Assembly (NCBI RefSeq): GCF_000498495.1 | Contig: NZ_AVCS01000009.1 | Location: forward strand, 310,001 to 374,000 | Origin: Flavobacterium enshiense DK69 | GTDB taxonomy: Bacteria > Bacteroidota > Bacteroidia > Flavobacteriales > Flavobacteriaceae | Direction of reading: 5' to 3' | Length of the DNA stretch: 64,000 bases | Shown: piece by piece, positions 11,297-20,142 of the stretch | How the letters are laid out: the number at the start of each line of letters is the position of its first letter | Position numbering within the stretch: the first letter of the stretch is position 1 | Position numbers and translations under genes: made by a program | Notes under the pieces: model-generated | Database searches by the model: none | The model's input: only the letters and a program-made list of their open reading frames with translations | Told to the model about the DNA's origin: nothing

Positions 11297-11758
11297 TTAA
11301 TGCTTATTCTCTTTTTTGCACAAAGCCGTAAGTTTTTCAAACTGCTCTTTTAACAAAAATAAATCCTTTTCGCGAATTCCGTAAAACTCGCCATAAATTG
11401 TATTGTTTTTGCTCATTAACTTGGTATATGGGAAATGAATATCCCACTTTTTTATTTCAAACAGGTTAATAGATCTTACTGTTTTTTGGGGGCAACAATC
11501 CGGTAAAAGAGTCTGTTTACCTATAGTTATAGTTTTAACTGTCTCTGGAACACTGTCGGTGAATGTTACCGCCCCGTTTTTAGTAGCTTCAATGCGTTTT
11601 ACAAAAGCGCCACTTCGTTTGTTGTCAATAAAATAAACCTTTTTGTTTGAGGTGATTATAGTATTGATACTGTCGACTGCTTTGTGAAATTCCGATTTTT
11701 GCTTTTGGGCAGAGACCGAGAACGTGATTAGGAATAAAAATAGGGTGGTGATTTTCAC
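11297..11758 (-). CDS. Secreted protein of unknown function
   Basis: 153 residues, not recognised. An N-terminal signal peptide (about residues 1-17, ending VSAQ) suggests export. The mature part is mixed alpha/beta with a Cys-Cys pair (LPDCCPQ) near residue 98 and a charged C-terminal helix (LKEQFEKLTALCKKE). The next gene upstream (11788-12258) has similar length, a signal peptide and a comparable C-terminal helix, so the two may be distant paralogues; this is only a visual impression. The gap between them is 29 bases, which suggests cotranscription. Confidence 0.6.
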   Translation of the reverse strand: MKITTLFLFLITFSVSAQKQKSEFHKAVDSINTIITSNKKVYFIDNKRSGAFVKRIEATKNGAVTFTDSVPETVKTITIGKQTLLPDCCPQKTVRSINLFEIKKWDIHFPYTKLMSKNNTIYGEFYGIREKDLFLLKEQFEKLTALCKKENKH

Positions 11759-11787
11759 GATGGGTTGTCCAGAATTGTCAGTTTAGA

Positions 11788-12258
11788 TTAAATTTTTTTC
11801 CATTTATCAGTAGTAATGTCATCGAGGCCGTCAAATTGTTTAAAATCTTTTTTAAATTCATTTAAATTGTCATTGCAGATTTTATCTAATTTTTCTAATA
11901 GTTTTACTAGTTGCTTTCCTTCATTTTTGTCTAAACCTGTTAGCTTTAGATATTCTTCTTCGTAATCATCATAAAAGACTACACTATTGTCATTGATAGA
12001 ATAACCGTATATTTCCACTAAATGGAACATGGTCACAGGGTATTCAGGTAGCTCTTCAGAACTATTATGATAGATTATTCTGCCTAGCTCTTCTATTTTA
12101 AATCTATTGATATCATTGTGTTCCATTCCGTGACAAAAGACAGTAATTTTGTTTGCACCGAGTAACCGGTTTACTTCATTCTCTGTTGTTTGAAAATTTT
12201 GCGCTTTTACGGTTAAGGTTGTTGCTATTAAAAAGCAAATTGTAATTAGTTTTTTCAT
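11788..12258 (-). CDS. Secreted protein of unknown function
   Basis: 156 residues, not recognised. A signal peptide (about residues 1-19, ending VKAQ) precedes a compact acidic domain with a VEIYGYSIND segment and a C-terminal helix (GKQLVKLLEKLDKICND). It lies 24 bases downstream of the beta-propeller protein gene and 29 bases upstream of another small secreted protein, so the three form a probable operon of exported proteins of unknown role. Confidence 0.6.
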   Translation of the reverse strand: MKKLITICFLIATTLTVKAQNFQTTENEVNRLLGANKITVFCHGMEHNDINRFKIEELGRIIYHNSSEELPEYPVTMFHLVEIYGYSINDNSVVFYDDYEEEYLKLTGLDKNEGKQLVKLLEKLDKICNDNLNEFKKDFKQFDGLDDITTDKWKKI

Positions 12259-12282
12259 GATGTTTATATTTTGATAGAATGG

Positions 12283-13383
12283 TTATTCATTTTGATTTTC
12301 CAAATTTAATCCAACCAACTGCCCATCGTTTTTAGAAATAAGCCATATTTTGTTACCCTCTAAAACAGCCTGATGCGCATTCCACGCCGATAAATCATAT
12401 ATTTTCAGGGTTTTGTCTTTCTTAAAGTCATATGCGATCAAATGGTTTTCGTATAAAAGCCACAAGGTTTCGTTTTCCACCCGTAAAATTTCTTTGTATT
12501 CATTAATGCCGGTTTCCTCTAACTCGATCATTTTGTCAAAGCTGAGTTCTTTTTTTACTTTACCGTTATTCCCTATAAGTGCGATTTGGTTTTCGTTCAA
12601 AAGAAAAGTCATGTCGTCGCTGTATTTTGCCTTTACATCATGGTTACTCATTCCATACGGAAGCGAACGATTTTCAATTTCTTTTTGATTATGAGATAAG
12701 TATCGGAAATTCTTAGCGCAAACTGTTAAAGTGTCAAGGTAGATTTTATGTTTACAGTCGGCATTAGTATCCAGTAAATTTCCGTTGTAGTCCATTTCAA
12801 TCCAATTGTCTCCTTCCGCATTGGCTACAATTTTATCTTTAAAATAGTAGGGTTGCACATCGGTACCGTGCGCAATGAACTTATGCCAAAGTACCTTGTT
12901 GTTTTTTAGGTCATATGCTAAAATATTTCCAAATTCATAAATAGCAGTACAATACATTATATCACCTTTAAATAAAGGTTCTGTTTTTATGGGTTCGATG
13001 TTTAGTATTTGTACTTCGGAACCGGTTTTTTTGTCAAGTTGTACATATCTGCTTACGTCATTGCCCATGTATTTCGCCGCAAAAAGATGGTTTTTATTAT
13101 GTTTTGGGGACCTGTCGGATTTATTATTGGCATAGAAAGACCAATTTAAAGCACCCGTTTTTTTATCGTAAGCCCGGATGTTGTAGTCGTTGGAGTTAAA
13201 GTAAACCTGTGAACTGTCCATGGTGAAAGACGAATAAAAAATTTTCAAATTGTCTTCAGTAAATTCGATTTTAGAATTAAAAAACTCAGTTTGTGCTAAA
13301 CCGGTGTAATTAGTGATTAAACAGCTAATAAGCAATAACTTACAGGTAGTGTTGCGGATAATTGAAGAGGGATGTATCGACAT
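12283..13383 (-). CDS. Exported PQQ-like beta-propeller protein
   Basis: 366 residues with a signal peptide (about residues 1-30, ending TGLAQ). The mature part shows several repeats of the pattern 'YDKKTGALNWSF', 'YDLKNNKVLWHKF', 'YDFKKDKTLKIY', as in PQQ/BamB-like beta-propellers. No enzyme-specific cofactor residues can be identified, so an enzymatic role is not supported; a binding or scaffolding role in the periplasm is possible. It is the first gene of the three-gene secreted-protein group. An ATG at residue 1 is used; the true start could be slightly later. Confidence 0.6.
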   Translation of the reverse strand: MSIHPSSIIRNTTCKLLLISCLITNYTGLAQTEFFNSKIEFTEDNLKIFYSSFTMDSSQVYFNSNDYNIRAYDKKTGALNWSFYANNKSDRSPKHNKNHLFAAKYMGNDVSRYVQLDKKTGSEVQILNIEPIKTEPLFKGDIMYCTAIYEFGNILAYDLKNNKVLWHKFIAHGTDVQPYYFKDKIVANAEGDNWIEMDYNGNLLDTNADCKHKIYLDTLTVCAKNFRYLSHNQKEIENRSLPYGMSNHDVKAKYSDDMTFLLNENQIALIGNNGKVKKELSFDKMIELEETGINEYKEILRVENETLWLLYENHLIAYDFKKDKTLKIYDLSAWNAHQAVLEGNKIWLISKNDGQLVGLNLENQNE

Positions 13384-13807
13384 TTGATAACTTTTAGTGA
13401 TGGTTGCAAATTTATTGTTTTATTTAAAATTCGGACAGCTGTGACGAATGTCCAACACTCTAAGCAGATCACTAATTTCTCTGGATGTCAGTTGTTTAGT
13501 GTCGTTTATCTCAAAAATAGGTAATATTTGGCTACAAGTTAATTTTGGTTGCGACAAAAATACAACACGAATATTCTTTTTGTTAAATATTTGTTAACAG
13601 GTTTTCCTGCAATGATGTCGGGTACTTACTGTCGGGTATAAAAAGCTGCAATCCTAAAGTTGCAACTTTACTTTTATAGATTTACACCGTTTAATCAGTG
13701 CCGATGTTTAAATAAGTGATAAAATGTATGCTATTTAGTGAACATTAGACAGTGCTATTCTCCTTAATCCTAACAACCTGCGTCTTGCTAATGGTGTGTG
13801 TAATATT

Positions 13808-13963
13808 TTATTCGTTTTTCTTAGTGGTACCATCAAAAACCAGTTTGCCTGCATCCGAAATTTTAACAATAAAACCATATAATTCTTTGTAGTGTTCCTT
13901 GTTCTCTGTCGTTAGTGTGCTGAGGCTGTCCTCCGATATCATTTTGCAATCGTCTGAAAGCAT
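13808..13963 (-). CDS. Possible small ORF or gene remnant (51 codons)
   Basis: Reads MLSDDCKMISEDSLSTLTTE and goes on through KEHYKELYGFIVKISDAGK to end in FDGTTKKNE. The composition (balanced charge, few Cys/Trp, beta-like C-terminal half) looks like real protein rather than chance. An in-frame TAG lies just upstream of the ATG, so the N-terminus may have been lost. No homologue is recalled and no clear promoter is seen. It could equally be a chance frame. Confidence 0.25.
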   Translation of the reverse strand: MLSDDCKMISEDSLSTLTTENKEHYKELYGFIVKISDAGKLVFDGTTKKNE

Positions 13964-14186
13964 TCTGCAGCCGTTCTAAACCACCTTGAAATCCACCGAA
14001 AACATTTTAGAATTATACCTATATATATAAGGTGTAATTTTTTGATTTTTTTTAAGTGTATAAAACCATGCTGTAACCTTGTTAATACATAATTCTGTCT
14101 GCTGATTAAATCAATTTGGTAGCAACCGCTCAACGATAAATTTTACTTTTAAAAAGGGCAAAAACGCGATATTTAAAAAATTCCTA

Positions 14187-14194
14187 TACTTTTG
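14187..14194 (+). promoter_or_regulatory. Candidate -7 box of topA
   Basis: TACTTTTG fits TAnnTTTG exactly and ends 19 bases before the topA start codon. No convincing -33 partner is visible. Confidence 0.5.
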
Positions 14195-14213
14195 CGGCAT
14201 AAATAAAAAGTAA

Positions 14214-16715
14214 ATGGCAAAGAATTTAGTGATCGTTGAGTCACCGGCAAAGGCGAAAACCATAGAAAAGTTTTTGGGAAGCGAGTTTCAGGTAGAGTCC
14301 AGTTATGGGCATATCGCAGACTTACCTTCTAAGGAAATAGGTGTGGATGTAGAGAATGGTTTCAAACCGAAGTATGAAGTTTCCCCGGATAAAAAAGCCT
14401 TGGTGAGTAAATTAAAAACGTTATCTAAAGCTGCAGACACGGTTTGGTTGGCTTCCGATGAGGACCGCGAGGGAGAGGCTATTTCATGGCACTTAGCGGA
14501 AGAATTAAAATTGGATCCGAGTAAAACCAAACGTATCGTTTTTCACGAAATCACAAAAACAGCGATTCAGAAGGCAATTGAAAACCCGAGAAGTATCGAT
14601 TATAATTTGGTAAATGCCCAACAGGCCAGAAGGGTGTTGGACCGTTTGGTGGGTTATGAATTGTCACCGGTTTTATGGCGCAAGATCAAAGGCGGTTTGT
14701 CGGCAGGTCGAGTGCAATCGGTAGCGGTTCGTTTGATTGTGGAACGCGAACGCGAAATTCAAAACTTTAAAGCGGTAGCCTCATATTCGGTTGTAGCGGA
14801 ATTTGCCAACGAAGCTGGTAAAACGTTTAAAGCGAAATTGCCAAAGAACTTCAGTACGAAAAAAGAAGCCGAAGATTTTCTGAATAAGAATATCGGTTCT
14901 ATATATAAGGTAGCGGATTTAGAAACCAAGCCTACCAAAAAAACTCCTGCGGCCCCATTTACGACGTCTACCTTACAGCAGGAAGCTGCCCGTAAATTGT
15001 ACTTGCCTGTTGGAATCACCATGCAGTTGGCTCAGCGTTTGTATGAGGCCGGACTTATTACTTATATGAGAACGGACAGTGTGAACCTTTCAAAAGAAGC
15101 AATGGATGCGGCTCAGGCAGAAATCATAGCTTCTTATGGTAAAGAGTTTTCAAAACCAAGAACGTTTGCAAACAAGAGCAAAGGAGCACAGGAAGCGCAC
15201 GAGGCAATCCGTCCGACAGACATGACACGTCACACAGTGAATATTGATCGTGATCAGGCGCGTTTATACGATTTGATCTGGAAAAGGACTTTAGCATCTC
15301 AAATGAGTGATGCAGAATTGGAACGTACCAACGTTAAGATCGAAGCCAATAATCACAGCGAACTTTTCGTGGCAACCGGTGAGGTTATCAAATTTGAAGG
15401 ATTCCTGAAAGTATATCTGGAAGGTCATGATGACGATGAAGAAGAACAGGAAGGAATGTTACCTGCTGTGAAAGTAAATGAAAGACTTCAGAATAATTAC
15501 ATAACGGCTACAGAACGCTATACTCGTCCTTCTGCTCGTTACACCGAAGCATCTTTGGTTAAGAAATTAGAGGAGCTGGGTATTGGTCGCCCGTCAACTT
15601 ATGCACCAACAATTTCCACTATCATCAACCGTCATTACGTTGAGAAAGGTAACTTGGAAGGTCAGGAAAGAAATTATACGCAGTTAACACTTCAATCCGG
15701 AAAAGTAGGGGAGAAGTCATTGAAAGAAAATACCGGTTCGGATAAAGGAAAATTAGTGCCTACAGATATCGGAACTATCGTAACCGACTTCTTGGTTAAG
15801 AATTTTGAAACTATCCTGGATTATAATTTCACAGCGAAAGTGGAGCAGGATTTTGACGAAATCGCCGAAGGGAATATCGAATGGGCTAAAATGATGAACG
15901 ATTTTTATAATCATTTCCATCCGAACGTTAAAAATGTAGAGGAAAATGCTGAGAGAGAAAGTGGAGAACGTATTTTAGGTACGGATCCGAAAACTGGTAA
16001 GCAGGTGAGTGTTCGTTTGGGTAAATTCGGACCGATGGCACAAATCGGAGAAGCCGATGATGAAAACAAACAATTCGCAAGTTTACGTACTGAACAGAAT
16101 ATCGGCAGTATTACTTTAGAAGAAGCATTGAATTTATTTTTGCTTCCAAAAGTATTAGGTACATATATAGGAGAAGAAGTAGAAGTAAGCAACGGTCGTT
16201 TCGGTCCGTATGTGCGTCACGGAAGTGTATTTATTTCTTTACCGAAAGGGGAAGATCCATTGGATGTTACCATGGAAAGAGCACAGGAATTGATTGATGA
16301 GAAAGCAAAAGCGGATGCGCCAATCGCTACCTATAAGAATGAACCGGTTCAAAAAGGAGTTGGCCGCTTTGGTCCTTTCATCAAATGGAGCGGTTTATTT
16401 ATCAATGTAAACAAGAAATACAATTTTGATAATCTTTCACAATCGGATGTAGAAGAACTGATTGAAGAGAAATTGCAAAAGAATATCGATAAGGTTATTC
16501 ATAATTGGGAAGCTGAGGGTATTGTCGTGGAAAAAGCACGATGGGGCCGTTCGGTAATCATAAAAGGGAAAATCAAAATCGAATTGAGCAAAGATGTGGA
16601 TGCGGCGGCAATGACATTGGAACAGGTGAAAGAGTTAATCGAGAAAAAGGCACCGGCTAAGAAGACTGCAGCAAAAAAGACAACAACTAAAAAAGCACCA
16701 GCTAAAAAGAAATAA
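14214..16715 (+). CDS. topA: DNA topoisomerase I
   Basis: An 833-residue type IA topoisomerase that relaxes negative supercoils. It has an N-terminal TOPRIM domain with the acidic SDEDREGE cluster (residues 81-88), the catalytic tyrosine in LITYMRTDSVNLS (Tyr284), and C-terminal glycine-containing repeats (KFGPMAQIG, RFGPYVRHG, RFGPFIKWSG) that replace the zinc fingers of E. coli TopA. It ends in a Lys/Ala-rich tail (KKAPAKKTAAKK...), common in Bacteroidota TopA and likely a DNA-binding tail. The next gene starts 2 bases after the stop. Confidence 0.97.
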   Translation: MAKNLVIVESPAKAKTIEKFLGSEFQVESSYGHIADLPSKEIGVDVENGFKPKYEVSPDKKALVSKLKTLSKAADTVWLASDEDREGEAISWHLAEELKLDPSKTKRIVFHEITKTAIQKAIENPRSIDYNLVNAQQARRVLDRLVGYELSPVLWRKIKGGLSAGRVQSVAVRLIVEREREIQNFKAVASYSVVAEFANEAGKTFKAKLPKNFSTKKEAEDFLNKNIGSIYKVADLETKPTKKTPAAPFTTSTLQQEAARKLYLPVGITMQLAQRLYEAGLITYMRTDSVNLSKEAMDAAQAEIIASYGKEFSKPRTFANKSKGAQEAHEAIRPTDMTRHTVNIDRDQARLYDLIWKRTLASQMSDAELERTNVKIEANNHSELFVATGEVIKFEGFLKVYLEGHDDDEEEQEGMLPAVKVNERLQNNYITATERYTRPSARYTEASLVKKLEELGIGRPSTYAPTISTIINRHYVEKGNLEGQERNYTQLTLQSGKVGEKSLKENTGSDKGKLVPTDIGTIVTDFLVKNFETILDYNFTAKVEQDFDEIAEGNIEWAKMMNDFYNHFHPNVKNVEENAERESGERILGTDPKTGKQVSVRLGKFGPMAQIGEADDENKQFASLRTEQNIGSITLEEALNLFLLPKVLGTYIGEEVEVSNGRFGPYVRHGSVFISLPKGEDPLDVTMERAQELIDEKAKADAPIATYKNEPVQKGVGRFGPFIKWSGLFINVNKKYNFDNLSQSDVEELIEEKLQKNIDKVIHNWEAEGIVVEKARWGRSVIIKGKIKIELSKDVDAAAMTLEQVKELIEKKAPAKKTAAKKTTTKKAPAKKK

Positions 16716-16717
16716 AT

Positions 16718-17866
16718 ATGGTATTTGATTTTTTTCAGCCACTGGATTCTGATTTTTTTGAATTTGTTCAAGGTTTGAGCAGTCAGGCTTTGGGTAGAAA
16801 AGTTGTGTTTCATTCGGAAACCGATTTTCCGAATATTGAAAAAGCTGCGATTGCAATCATCGGTGTGACGGATAGTCGTGGTTTGGGTGACGGGAATTAT
16901 GATGTTGATTTAACCCATGTCCGAAAAGAGTTTTACAGTCTGTTTCCTGGAAACTGGGAATCACAGATTGTGGATTTGGGAAATATTGTTCCGGGAAATT
17001 CATTGGAAGACACTTATTATGTGTTGAAAAATGCGGTAGCACATTTGATAAAGAATAGGGTTGTGCCAATTGTTATTGGCGGATCACAGGATTTAACCTA
17101 TGCGATGTACCGAGCTTATGATCAATTGGAACAAATGGTGAATGTGGTTTCGGTGGACAGTAAATTTGATTTTGCAAAGGAGGACGGATTTCCGGCCAAT
17201 TCTTTCTTGTCGGGTATGATTGTCGAAGAACCTTCTAATCTGTTCAATTACAGTAATATTGGGTATCAGACTTATTTCAATTCGCAGGAAGAAATCGATT
17301 TGATAGAGAAATTGTATTTTGATGCCTACCGATTAGGCGAAATTTGTAATAATTCGGCCATAGCAGAGCCGGTTTTTAGAGATGCAGACCTGGTTTCTAT
17401 TGATTTAACCTCTGTAAAATCGGCAGATTCGGGAAATTTTGTGAAATTTAATCCCAATGGATTTAATGGAAAAGAAATTTGTGTACTTTCGCGCTACTCC
17501 GGAATAAGTGATAAAGTAACATCGTTTGGGGTTTTTAATCATAATGGTTCTGAAAAGGAGTCAGTATTGATTGCTCAGGTTTTGTGGTATTTCATAGAAG
17601 GGTATCATTATCGTTCCAAAGAATATCCTTTCGGTGCTAAAGAAGATTATTTAAAATACATTGTTCCTCTTGAAGACGAGGAACTGATTTTCTTTAAGAG
17701 CGATAAAACCGAGCGTTGGTGGATTGAAATACCTTTTTTATCGGGTATTAACAATAAATTAAGAAGAAGTACGTTATTACCATGTACATATGAAGATTAT
17801 TTGGGTGCTATCGATCAGGAAATACCGGAAAGATGGTGGAAAGCCCAAAAGAAAAATTTAGTTTAG
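16718..17866 (+). CDS. Arginase/agmatinase/formimidoylglutamase-fold protein, metal site degenerate
   Basis: 382 residues. The ureohydrolase fold is recognisable (AIIGVTDSRGLG near residue 48, VPIVIGGSQDLTYAMYRAYD near 118), and such proteins are commonly labelled formimidoylglutamase in flavobacteria. The dimanganese ligands are largely missing: GG-H-D reads GGSQD (His to Gln), the DAHxD motif reads VDSKFD, and the SxDxDxxDP motif reads SIDLTSVKSAD. It may therefore be a non-catalytic relative. It follows topA by 2 bases and precedes gldKLMN, the usual position in flavobacteria (from memory), which hints at a role tied to one of those neighbours. Confidence 0.7.
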   Translation: MVFDFFQPLDSDFFEFVQGLSSQALGRKVVFHSETDFPNIEKAAIAIIGVTDSRGLGDGNYDVDLTHVRKEFYSLFPGNWESQIVDLGNIVPGNSLEDTYYVLKNAVAHLIKNRVVPIVIGGSQDLTYAMYRAYDQLEQMVNVVSVDSKFDFAKEDGFPANSFLSGMIVEEPSNLFNYSNIGYQTYFNSQEEIDLIEKLYFDAYRLGEICNNSAIAEPVFRDADLVSIDLTSVKSADSGNFVKFNPNGFNGKEICVLSRYSGISDKVTSFGVFNHNGSEKESVLIAQVLWYFIEGYHYRSKEYPFGAKEDYLKYIVPLEDEELIFFKSDKTERWWIEIPFLSGINNKLRRSTLLPCTYEDYLGAIDQEIPERWWKAQKKNLV

Positions 17867-17936
17867 TCAGAAAAAAAAGCGATAAGCCTGTCTGTTTTGT
17901 GACAATTTGTTTTTTTTGAGTTTTTTTTAAAAAAAA

Positions 17937-17968
17937 ATTGCTTTTTAAAAAATAAATAAATAGGTTTA
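17937..17968 (+). promoter_or_regulatory. Candidate promoter of gldKLMN
   Basis: ATTG at 17937-17940 and TAGGTTTA at 17961-17968 are spaced 20 bases apart, as expected for -33 (TTTG) and -7 (TAnnTTTG) elements of Bacteroidota, 39 bases before the gldK start. The region is very A/T rich, so a chance match is possible. Confidence 0.4.
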
Positions 17969-18007
17969 CGCCCTTAAAATGTAATATATAATTAACCCAA
18001 GATTTAT

Positions 18008-19411
18008 ATGAAGAAGTTCATTGCGTTTACAGCACTTGTTTCATTGTTCTTTAGTAGTTGTCATAAAAACGACAGAGGTGAACTAGTAGGAGTAAAAGGA
18101 AGAAAATGGCATCCAGAGAAGCCGTTTGGTATGACTTTGGTTCCAGGAGGTGCGTTTATTATGGGTAAATCAGACGATGATTTAGCTAATGTTCAGGATG
18201 CGCCTACTAAAACTGTTACTGTACGTTCGTTCTATATGGATGAGACGGAAATTACAAATAGCGAATACCGTCAGTTTGTGGAATGGGTAAAGGATTCAAT
18301 TACCAGAACAAGATTGGCTATACTTGCTGATGAACAGGGTCAAAAACCTGGTGGAGGTAATGGGAAAACAGGAGGAAGTATCGGTGACTTTGCATTTAAA
18401 GATCAAGATCCGTCTAAAATGTCTGCATATGATAAATATATGTATGAAAACTACTATAGTGTAGGTACAGATGAAGATCCTTATGCAGGAAGACGTTTGA
18501 ATAGAAAAGTTAAATTGCATAACGATGTTCAGAAATATCCGGATGAGTATTATGTAGAGGTGATGGATTCATTGTACTTGCCTGCTACTGAGTCATATAA
18601 TGGATTGAGAACATTCGATGTTTCTAAGTTGAAATTCCGTTATACTTGGATGGATATTCAGGCAGCTGCAAAAGATAAAACTGTTGGTAGCAGCAGAACA
18701 AAGAGAAGTAAGTACATGAAAACTGAAAATGTCGAAATTTATCCTGATACTACAGTTTGGATTAAAGACTTTGCTTATTCTTATAATGAGCCAATGCATA
18801 ATGACTATTTTTGGCACCAGGCTTACGGGGATTATCCGGTAGTTGGGGTTTCTTGGAAGCAGGCTAAAGCGTTTTGTGCTTGGAGAACTATGAACAAGAA
18901 CTCTTATATTAAAAAGAAAAAAGGAAGAGATCAGGTGAATTCATTCCGTTTGCCAACAGAAGCAGAATGGGAATATTCAGCGAGAGGTGGTTTAGAATCT
19001 GGAACATACCCTTGGGGAGGTCCTTATGCTAAAAATGACAGAGGTTGTTTCTTGGCAAACTTTAAGCCTAACCGTGGAGATTATGCTGCAGATGGTGCTT
19101 TATATACAGTGGAGGCTAAGTCTTATGAGCCAAACGAATATCATTTGTATAACATGGCTGGTAACGTAGCTGAGTGGACAGATTCTTCTTATGATCCTGC
19201 AGCTTACGAGTATGTGTCTACAATGAACCCTAATGTTCCAGATTTATCTAACATGCGTAAGGTGACTCGTGGAGGTTCTTGGAAAGATGTTGCTTATTTC
19301 TTACAGGTAAGTACACGTGATTATGAATACGCGGATTCAGCAAGATCGTATATCGGATTCAGAACAGTTCAAGATTACATGGGAACAAGCAACACTAAAA
19401 ATCAGAAATAA
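18008..19411 (+). CDS. gldK: Gliding motility/type IX secretion lipoprotein GldK
   Basis: A 467-residue lipoprotein with a lipobox (LFFSSC, Cys18). The remainder is a formylglycine-generating-enzyme (FGE-sulfatase) fold with MTLVPGGAFIMGKSDDD, FRLPTEAEWEYSARGG, YNMAGNVAEWTDSSY and VTRGGSWKD. GldK forms a ring with GldN under the outer membrane and belongs to the type IX secretion system that secretes adhesins and supports gliding. It is the first gene of gldKLMN, with 51 bases to gldL. Confidence 0.97.
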   Translation: MKKFIAFTALVSLFFSSCHKNDRGELVGVKGRKWHPEKPFGMTLVPGGAFIMGKSDDDLANVQDAPTKTVTVRSFYMDETEITNSEYRQFVEWVKDSITRTRLAILADEQGQKPGGGNGKTGGSIGDFAFKDQDPSKMSAYDKYMYENYYSVGTDEDPYAGRRLNRKVKLHNDVQKYPDEYYVEVMDSLYLPATESYNGLRTFDVSKLKFRYTWMDIQAAAKDKTVGSSRTKRSKYMKTENVEIYPDTTVWIKDFAYSYNEPMHNDYFWHQAYGDYPVVGVSWKQAKAFCAWRTMNKNSYIKKKKGRDQVNSFRLPTEAEWEYSARGGLESGTYPWGGPYAKNDRGCFLANFKPNRGDYAADGALYTVEAKSYEPNEYHLYNMAGNVAEWTDSSYDPAAYEYVSTMNPNVPDLSNMRKVTRGGSWKDVAYFLQVSTRDYEYADSARSYIGFRTVQDYMGTSNTKNQK

Positions 19412-19462
19412 GAAAAATTAACCAATTTTTATATTAACTTAACTAACTAAAATTTATTTATT

Positions 19463-20095
19463 ATGGCATTACCAAAAAGAGTGATGAGTTTCGCCTACGG
19501 TATGGGGGCAGCAGTAGTAATTATCGGAGCATTATTTAAAATTATGCACTGGCCAGGAGCAGGTACATTCCTTATCATTGGTTTGGGAACTGAGGCGTTA
19601 ATCTTCGGATTGTCAGCTTTCGAAACAGAAACAGAATTAGATTGGACTTTGGTTTACCCTGAATTAGCAGGTGGTGAAGCTAAAAAGAGAGATGTTAAAA
19701 AAGTTGAAAACCCTACAGAGGCTCAAGGTTTGTTGTCTCAAAAATTAGATAATATGTTGAAAGAAGCTAAAATTGACGGTGAGTTAATGGCTAGCTTAGG
19801 AAACAGTATTAAAAACTTTGAAGGTGCTGCTAAAAATATGGCTCCTACAGTTGATGCTATTGCTTCGCAAAAGAAATATGCTGAAGAAATGGGCTTAGCT
19901 GCTACTCAATTGGAGACTTTAAACGGTATGTACAAAATGCAGGTGGAGAGCGCTACTCGTAACGCTGAAATCAACAAAGAAGTTGCTGAGAACAATTTGA
20001 AATTAAAAGATCAAATGCAATCATTGACTGCAAATTTATCTTCATTAAATAATGTATATGGCGGAATGCTTTCTGCAATGAGTAACAGAGGCTAA
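19463..20095 (+). CDS. gldL: Gliding motility/type IX secretion motor subunit GldL
   Basis: A 210-residue inner-membrane protein. Two transmembrane helices occupy about residues 8-55, including FKIMHWPGAGTFLIIGLGTE; the rest is a cytoplasmic, partly coiled-coil region. GldL and GldM form the proton-powered motor that drives type IX secretion and gliding. A glutamate in the second helix (GLGTEALIF) matches the conserved proton-path residue. It lies between gldK and gldM. Confidence 0.97.
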   Translation: MALPKRVMSFAYGMGAAVVIIGALFKIMHWPGAGTFLIIGLGTEALIFGLSAFETETELDWTLVYPELAGGEAKKRDVKKVENPTEAQGLLSQKLDNMLKEAKIDGELMASLGNSIKNFEGAAKNMAPTVDAIASQKKYAEEMGLAATQLETLNGMYKMQVESATRNAEINKEVAENNLKLKDQMQSLTANLSSLNNVYGGMLSAMSNRG

Positions 20096-20142
20096 TTAGT
20101 TTCAAAATTATTAACTTATTTTTTTAAAAAACTAATTAGAAA

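Larger units (their letters stand above)
13384..14213. other. 830-base gene-poor gap upstream of topA
   Basis: No gene with clear support lies here. The stretch separates the divergent secreted-protein operon (minus) and topA (plus), so it should hold both promoters. A minus-strand open frame of 51 codons at 13808-13963 has protein-like composition and is listed separately. A longer 64-codon frame at 13939-14133 is rich in hydrophobic and basic residues, looks like chance, and overlaps it in another frame. The region may be the remains of a decayed gene. Confidence 0.5.

Noticed and set aside
13939-14133. A 64-codon minus-strand frame upstream of topA
   Set aside because: Composition is like translated AT-rich noncoding DNA, and it overlaps a better candidate frame.
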